Below are positions 23,117-26,565 of a DNA stretch of 26,565 nucleotides, in pieces (the first letter of the stretch is position 1; each line of letters opens with the position of its first letter). The DNA is taken from the IMG/VR virus record IMGVR_UViG_3300024265_000185, positions 1-26,565 of that record. One strand, given 5' to 3'. Under the pieces are notes generated by a model, which was given only the letters and a program-made list of their open reading frames with translations, was not told where the DNA came from and searched no databases. This stretch comes from a virus. A program made the translations under genes and the position numbers.

Positions 23117-23395
23117 TCACTTCGTTACAGGCGATATTTTAACGAGGTCTGGAATAACATTATCGATATAATTTTCGAGTTTATAAAGACGTTCCACCAT
23201 AGACTTAATATCGTCTAATCCCTGTATATCTTTATTGACCATTGCCTTTAAAGCGTCCTTGAAATTATTGTAATATCCTTTAGCTGTATAATGGATATCG
23301 CCCTTTGTCTTGCCGGACTGGATTACACCTTTTTTGGATAATGTGACACATACTTCATCTGCCGATAGATACCATTCGTCTGTTACTTTGATCAT
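23117..23395 (-). CDS. Small phage protein, DUF5405-like (92 aa)
   Basis: A 92-residue protein with an N-terminal beta part (IKVTDEWYLSADEVCVTLSKK), YTAKGYYNNFKDALKAMVNK in the middle and a coiled helix at the end (LDDIKSMVERLYKLENYID). This layout, in which a tyrosine-containing strand is followed by 'eAL..' helix, resembles the small DUF5405-like proteins of many phages. The chosen ATG (23393-23395) follows AAAGGA at good spacing, whereas the longer frame to 23512 lacks a site and overlaps the gene upstream. Role unknown. Confidence 0.65.
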   Translation of the reverse strand: MIKVTDEWYLSADEVCVTLSKKGVIQSGKTKGDIHYTAKGYYNNFKDALKAMVNKDIQGLDDIKSMVERLYKLENYIDNVIPDLVKISPVTK

Positions 23396-23408
23396 AATTT
23401 TTTCCTTT

Positions 23409-23642
23409 CTAAAGTAATTGTAATTGACCCTGCTTAATATAAAGTTTGTTTGGACTATGGTGCATATCCTGATAAAATTTAATATTACTGATTGTAAATT
23501 TAATGGCTTCATTTATACCTTTACCATGATTGTAACCTTCACAAATACATTTGCATTTTTTGTTCTTAGCATTATAACATCGAGCATCACACCTACCGAT
23601 AATTTTTCCATCTTCGTTTTTAAGCATCATGATTGTTGTCAT
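23409..23642 (-). CDS. Small cysteine-rich phage protein (77 aa)
   Basis: A 77-residue protein with a strongly patterned centre: GRCDARCYNAKNKKCKC followed by ICEGYNHGKG and INEAIKF. Five cysteines (C-x3-C, C-x-C-x-C) plus the NHGxG sequence form a signature I have seen in small phage and bacterial proteins of unknown function; a metal site is likely. I start it at ATG 23640-23642, with AGGGA upstream, although an ATG at 23681 inside the preceding gene is possible. The leftward order is Spo11-like gene, this gene, then the DUF5405-like gene. Confidence 0.62.
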   Translation of the reverse strand: MTTIMMLKNEDGKIIGRCDARCYNAKNKKCKCICEGYNHGKGINEAIKFTISNIKFYQDMHHSPNKLYIKQGQLQLL

Positions 23643-23653
23643 AATAGATTTCC

Positions 23654-24601
23654 CTATGGTTTCAGTATTAATTTTTTCCAATTTTTTTCAATATAGTCAA
23701 GAGTTTCTTTATAGCCCTGTTCCCTGTCTAAAACGTCTTGATAAATTTCATCATCCCGGTATTCTAAAACAGCACATTCTATTAAATCCCTCATAACCAT
23801 TGGTTCAAGTGCATCCAGTTCCCACGAATCATAACCGAATTCATCCGTGTATTTCGAACATCGAGGATCGGTAGTCTTAGCTGGATTAGGTGGTGGATCG
23901 TATGTTTCAATTTGATCCATATTAAGAGCAATTCTATTAACGATTACATCACACCAAAATTTATTATGTCTATCACCGATATCTCTGGTCATATCTATAC
24001 CAGATGGATCATGATCACCAAGGTGTATGATTACAGGAAACTGACCGTTCTCCTTATATTCGTTTAATCTTTGAGCAGCTTTCCACATAGAACTTTGGCT
24101 TGTATATCCTTTACAGGCAAAGAACGGAACATCGAGATCGTTACAGATAGGTTCTATAACACCTTCGAGGGCTTCTTTCTCAATCCAAACTTCAACGTGA
24201 TGATCCTGTCCTTCCCAATGATCGAGTCTGAATCCCCATGCTGCCGATCTGATAATTTGTCCGGGATTATTCCAATGCGATAGAGATTTAAGCTTACGTG
24301 TTCTATCTTCTATGGCTTCCCAATCAACATATCCACAATCTCTTGCTTTGCTGATTAATGAACTAAGACGCTTATAGTTCTTTTCGGTATTTTTTGTATC
24401 AAGCGGTAGTCCATGTTTTCGATTATATTCTTCATCAATCCAAGAATCTGGAAATAAATCTTTGCCAATGAACTGATAGTAAAGCTGTCTGACGGTCAAA
24501 ACCATATCTTCAAGTTGATATTCTTCTATGATTTTATTAGCAGCATTGATTATCTCCAAAGTTTTTTCTGTGACTTTTTTATTGATGTATTGAATTTTCA
24601 T
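23654..24601 (-). CDS. Spo11/topoisomerase VI subunit A-like TOPRIM protein
   Basis: A 315-residue protein with two landmarks of the Spo11/TopoVI-A family. VRQLYYQF (residues 37-44) matches the winged-helix R-x-x-Y-Y motif that carries the DNA-cleaving tyrosine (Tyr41 or 42). VEVWIEKEAL (136-145) with Glu141, and HLGDHDPSG (193-201) with Asp196 and Asp198, match the metal-binding TOPRIM core. FFACKGYTSQSSM lies between them. No B (ATPase) subunit gene is visible. Similar stand-alone A-like proteins have been described in mobile elements. It could cut or bind DNA during phage replication or recombination; activity is unproven. The start follows AAAGGAG, and the helicase gene ends 12 bases upstream. 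Confidence 0.75.
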   Translation of the reverse strand: MKIQYINKKVTEKTLEIINAANKIIEEYQLEDMVLTVRQLYYQFIGKDLFPDSWIDEEYNRKHGLPLDTKNTEKNYKRLSSLISKARDCGYVDWEAIEDRTRKLKSLSHWNNPGQIIRSAAWGFRLDHWEGQDHHVEVWIEKEALEGVIEPICNDLDVPFFACKGYTSQSSMWKAAQRLNEYKENGQFPVIIHLGDHDPSGIDMTRDIGDRHNKFWCDVIVNRIALNMDQIETYDPPPNPAKTTDPRCSKYTDEFGYDSWELDALEPMVMRDLIECAVLEYRDDEIYQDVLDREQGYKETLDYIEKNWKKLILKP

Positions 24602-24613
24602 AGTGTGCTCCTT

Positions 24614-26565
24614 TCACGGTTTCGGTAATAATGGATTCCAGCATGAGCTGAAGTTCTGAACTGAACGAACTAATCCCAAAGTCTGTTTCGCTCTCGTTGC
24701 AGCCACGTAAGCAACTCTTACTTCGTCATAAGCGGATCTCTTATCCCTGTCAATCGAGTCACGGATCTTAGGTGAAATCGATGTATCAAACCATACATAA
24801 TCGGCTTCTCCACCCTTGACCGAATTATGTACGATAGCTCCTCCACTTATATAACACTGATGTGGATGAACATTAAGACTATAAACTTTTCCTTGATAAT
24901 GGTTTTTTTTTATTAAAACAGGTAAAAAATCAGGTTTGTTATTCCACGGCACCCTATTTAAAAAATTATCTGTCGGAACTGGAATTTTCATATAATGACT
25001 TATAAGATTAGCGGCAATAGTTTCAAAAGCACTTCTGAGATTTCTTTTAGTAACGTCATTTTTTGGAGATGATCTTGTATATAATGGATAATTTTTATTT
25101 AATCCAAAATCTTTGAAGATTTTTTTGACTTTTAAATTCGAATCATTTTTTAAATCTTCATGAACAGCATGAACTTCTTGTGTAGTAAATTTTCTACATT
25201 TATTATTGATTTCAAATGTTAATCCCGTTATTCCATATATTGTCTGAGTTTTACATTCTGCAATCAATGCTTCTTTTCGTGTATTATAAATTCCTAATAT
25301 CCATCCATCTTCTGCTTGTTCAGTTGCTAATCTTGCTCCTATACCGGCTGATCTATATGGTTTTCTTGCTGACACACAAATACCTATTCTCCACCAATTC
25401 TTTCTACGCATTAAGTAAAGAACATATTTATCTATAAATTTATCGGTAAATTTTGCAACGATTCGATGATCTGGTGTAACTCTGGTTATCGATTTCTTAG
25501 TTGATATCGTTATTAATTCTCCTGAATATTTTCTATTACTGATTTCAAAAGAAAACCCATCCCCAGCGTTTGTATGTCCTCTCATCAATCTATTCATTTT
25601 TTTACTATAACTTAATAATTTATGAATATGAGGATTAAGATTTTTTATTGTGACATCTCCATGCCATGCTGTTGAGATTTTTTCATCTCCGGGAGAGCAA
25701 TGTACCGTTCCAACTATTGTATTTGGCTTAGCTGAGAATATGTTCTTGTTTCTTTTTTTGAGTATCAGTAACCGTTCAATCAAAGGTACAATCTTTCCGG
25801 TCAACCGGAAGACTTCAAGAAGCGGTCGCTGATCACCTTTTTCCACAAAGTTGTCCTCGAACCCTAAGATGGCTAAGTCGAACAAGTCCACACGTCCATT
25901 GTCCGGCATTTCGAGTATGGTTTTTTTCATCCCACGCCTGATGTTATCCTTTGCAATCATCTTTTCAACCATCAACTGAAAGCGTACAGTCGAAACTTCC
26001 TTACCGGAAAAAATCTCGAAGAAGGTTTCAATAGCTCTCCACGACTTAGTTCTCTTGGGATTCCAGTACAGGTTTTCAGGCCTGTACGGATTATACCACA
26101 TAAGATCTTGATTGATTAAGAACTCTATCCATTGCGGTATCTGGTAATTACACCTACACAGGATCATGTGTATTCCCGGAAGTGACAGGTCAGGCTGATC
26201 AACAACGTCAACCTTACCCTTGGTATATCTTGAATCAGGCTTGTACGTTGTGTTCTCACGATTTTTTGCCTGTACGATAATTCGTTCCCCATAATCGTGA
26301 ACAGCCGGTGGAACACGATAGGACTGGTCAAGATGTTTCAACCAGCCGTGTTCAAGGTCTCTGAAAACTTCTGGTACGGAACCGGAAAAACGAAAAATCG
26401 CTTGGTCACTGTCACCCGCGTAAGTCGTGTTCACGGTTTGTTCGCTCCATAATTGTGTCAATGTGTATTGAAGTGGTGTCAAGTCCTGTGCTTCATCAAC
26501 GAAAAGTATCTCTATACTTGGACATAATTCTCTTTCCAATACCTCCTCGAGCATACCGGTAAAAT
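24614..26565 (-). CDS. UvrD/PcrA-like SF1 helicase, intein-containing, 5'-partial
   Basis: The frame runs open off the right edge, so the N-terminus with the Walker A motif is missing; numbering here starts at Met 26554. Superfamily 1 motifs visible: motif II VDEAQD (19-24), motif III AGDSDQAIFRFSG (46-58), motif IV-like QSYR (77-80), motif V split as GTVH (282-285) and SVKGGEAD (578-585), and motif VI VAATRA (617-622). Between residues 285 and 578 lies a 292-residue intein (separate entry). After splicing the joined sequence would read GTVHSVKGGEAD, a normal motif V. It acts as an ATP-driven 3'-5' DNA helicase in phage replication, recombination or repair. It is first in the leftward set seen here. 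Confidence 0.88.
   Translation of the reverse strand, partial: FTGMLEEVLERELCPSIEILFVDEAQDLTPLQYTLTQLWSEQTVNTTYAGDSDQAIFRFSGSVPEVFRDLEHGWLKHLDQSYRVPPAVHDYGERIIVQAKNRENTTYKPDSRYTKGKVDVVDQPDLSLPGIHMILCRCNYQIPQWIEFLINQDLMWYNPYRPENLYWNPKRTKSWRAIETFFEIFSGKEVSTVRFQLMVEKMIAKDNIRRGMKKTILEMPDNGRVDLFDLAILGFEDNFVEKGDQRPLLEVFRLTGKIVPLIERLLILKKRNKNIFSAKPNTIVGTVHCSPGDEKISTAWHGDVTIKNLNPHIHKLLSYSKKMNRLMRGHTNAGDGFSFEISNRKYSGELITISTKKSITRVTPDHRIVAKFTDKFIDKYVLYLMRRKNWWRIGICVSARKPYRSAGIGARLATEQAEDGWILGIYNTRKEALIAECKTQTIYGITGLTFEINNKCRKFTTQEVHAVHEDLKNDSNLKVKKIFKDFGLNKNYPLYTRSSPKNDVTKRNLRSAFETIAANLISHYMKIPVPTDNFLNRVPWNNKPDFLPVLIKKNHYQGKVYSLNVHPHQCYISGGAIVHNSVKGGEADYVWFDTSISPKIRDSIDRDKRSAYDEVRVAYVAATRAKQTLGLVRSVQNFSSCWNPLLPKP
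24824..25699 (-). mobile_element. Intein in helicase motif V (292 aa)
   Basis: Residues 286-577 of the partial helicase. The first residue is Cys286 after GTVH, followed by SPGDEKISTAWHG (block A-like). Block B is VTPDHRIV (Thr360, His363). Block F/G is VYSLNVHPHQCYISGGAIVHN, with His576-Asn577 and the +1 residue Ser578. These are the standard protein-splicing residues. The central part (about 376-445) does not show LAGLIDADG motifs; it has VLYLMRRKNWWRIGI and later EALIAEC, a layout vaguely like GIY-YIG nucleases. Insertion in a conserved catalytic motif is typical of inteins. Confidence 0.9.

Noticed and set aside
23424-23696. 90-residue + strand ORF opposite the cysteine-rich gene
   Set aside because: The leftward reading has a patterned cysteine motif and coupled context; this frame is hydrophobic shadow.
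25216-25437. 73-residue + strand ORF rich in Leu and Tyr
   Set aside because: Antisense of the intein region of the helicase gene.

Overview
The window is part of a tailed double-stranded DNA bacteriophage genome (or prophage), AT-rich at roughly 40% G+C by eye. The host cannot be named from the sequence. Evidence for a phage is the conserved order of late genes on the + strand: capsid cement, major capsid protein, head-tail connectors, tail terminator, tail tube, a frameshifted tail-assembly chaperone pair, tape measure, tail-tip proteins, fibres, then a lysis-like cluster. No sheath gene lies between the terminator and tube genes, so the tail is probably long and non-contractile (siphovirus type). 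Terminase, portal and protease genes are absent and presumably lie before position 1.

Layout. Positions 19-2100 hold two cement genes carrying three cement-type domains, then the major capsid protein, ending in a hairpin. Positions 2177-7588 mix head-completion genes with unusual cargo: an acidic 18-bp-repeat protein with a HeH/Rho-N-like end, a 952-residue glycosyltransferase-methyltransferase-glycosyltransferase fusion, and a small sulfotransferase. Positions 7611-13587 are the tail module, with a textbook A AAA AAC -1 slippery site joining the two chaperone frames. Positions 13600-20183 encode fibre or adhesin proteins. One of them, a 591-residue protein, ends in a C-type-lectin-like domain whose last 129 coding bases are strikingly poor in adenine, as expected of a diversity-generating retroelement (DGR) variable region. 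Neither the reverse transcriptase nor the template repeat was found here. Positions 20220-21450 look like a lysis or envelope cluster.

At about 21450 transcription converges: the last + gene overlaps the end of a leftward gene set and a 14-bp perfect-looking hairpin lies just beyond. The - strand (21443-26565) carries about eight tightly packed small unknown genes, a Spo11/topoisomerase VI A-like TOPRIM protein, and a UvrD-type helicase that runs off the right edge and is split by a 292-residue intein at helicase motif V. These look like replication/recombination and accessory genes, opposite in direction to the late genes.

The most notable themes are (1) a probable DGR-diversified receptor-binding fibre, (2) a set of glycan-building, methylating and sulfating enzymes embedded in the virion operon, suggesting a chemically modified virion or host surface, and (3) an intein-bearing helicase next to a Spo11-like protein.
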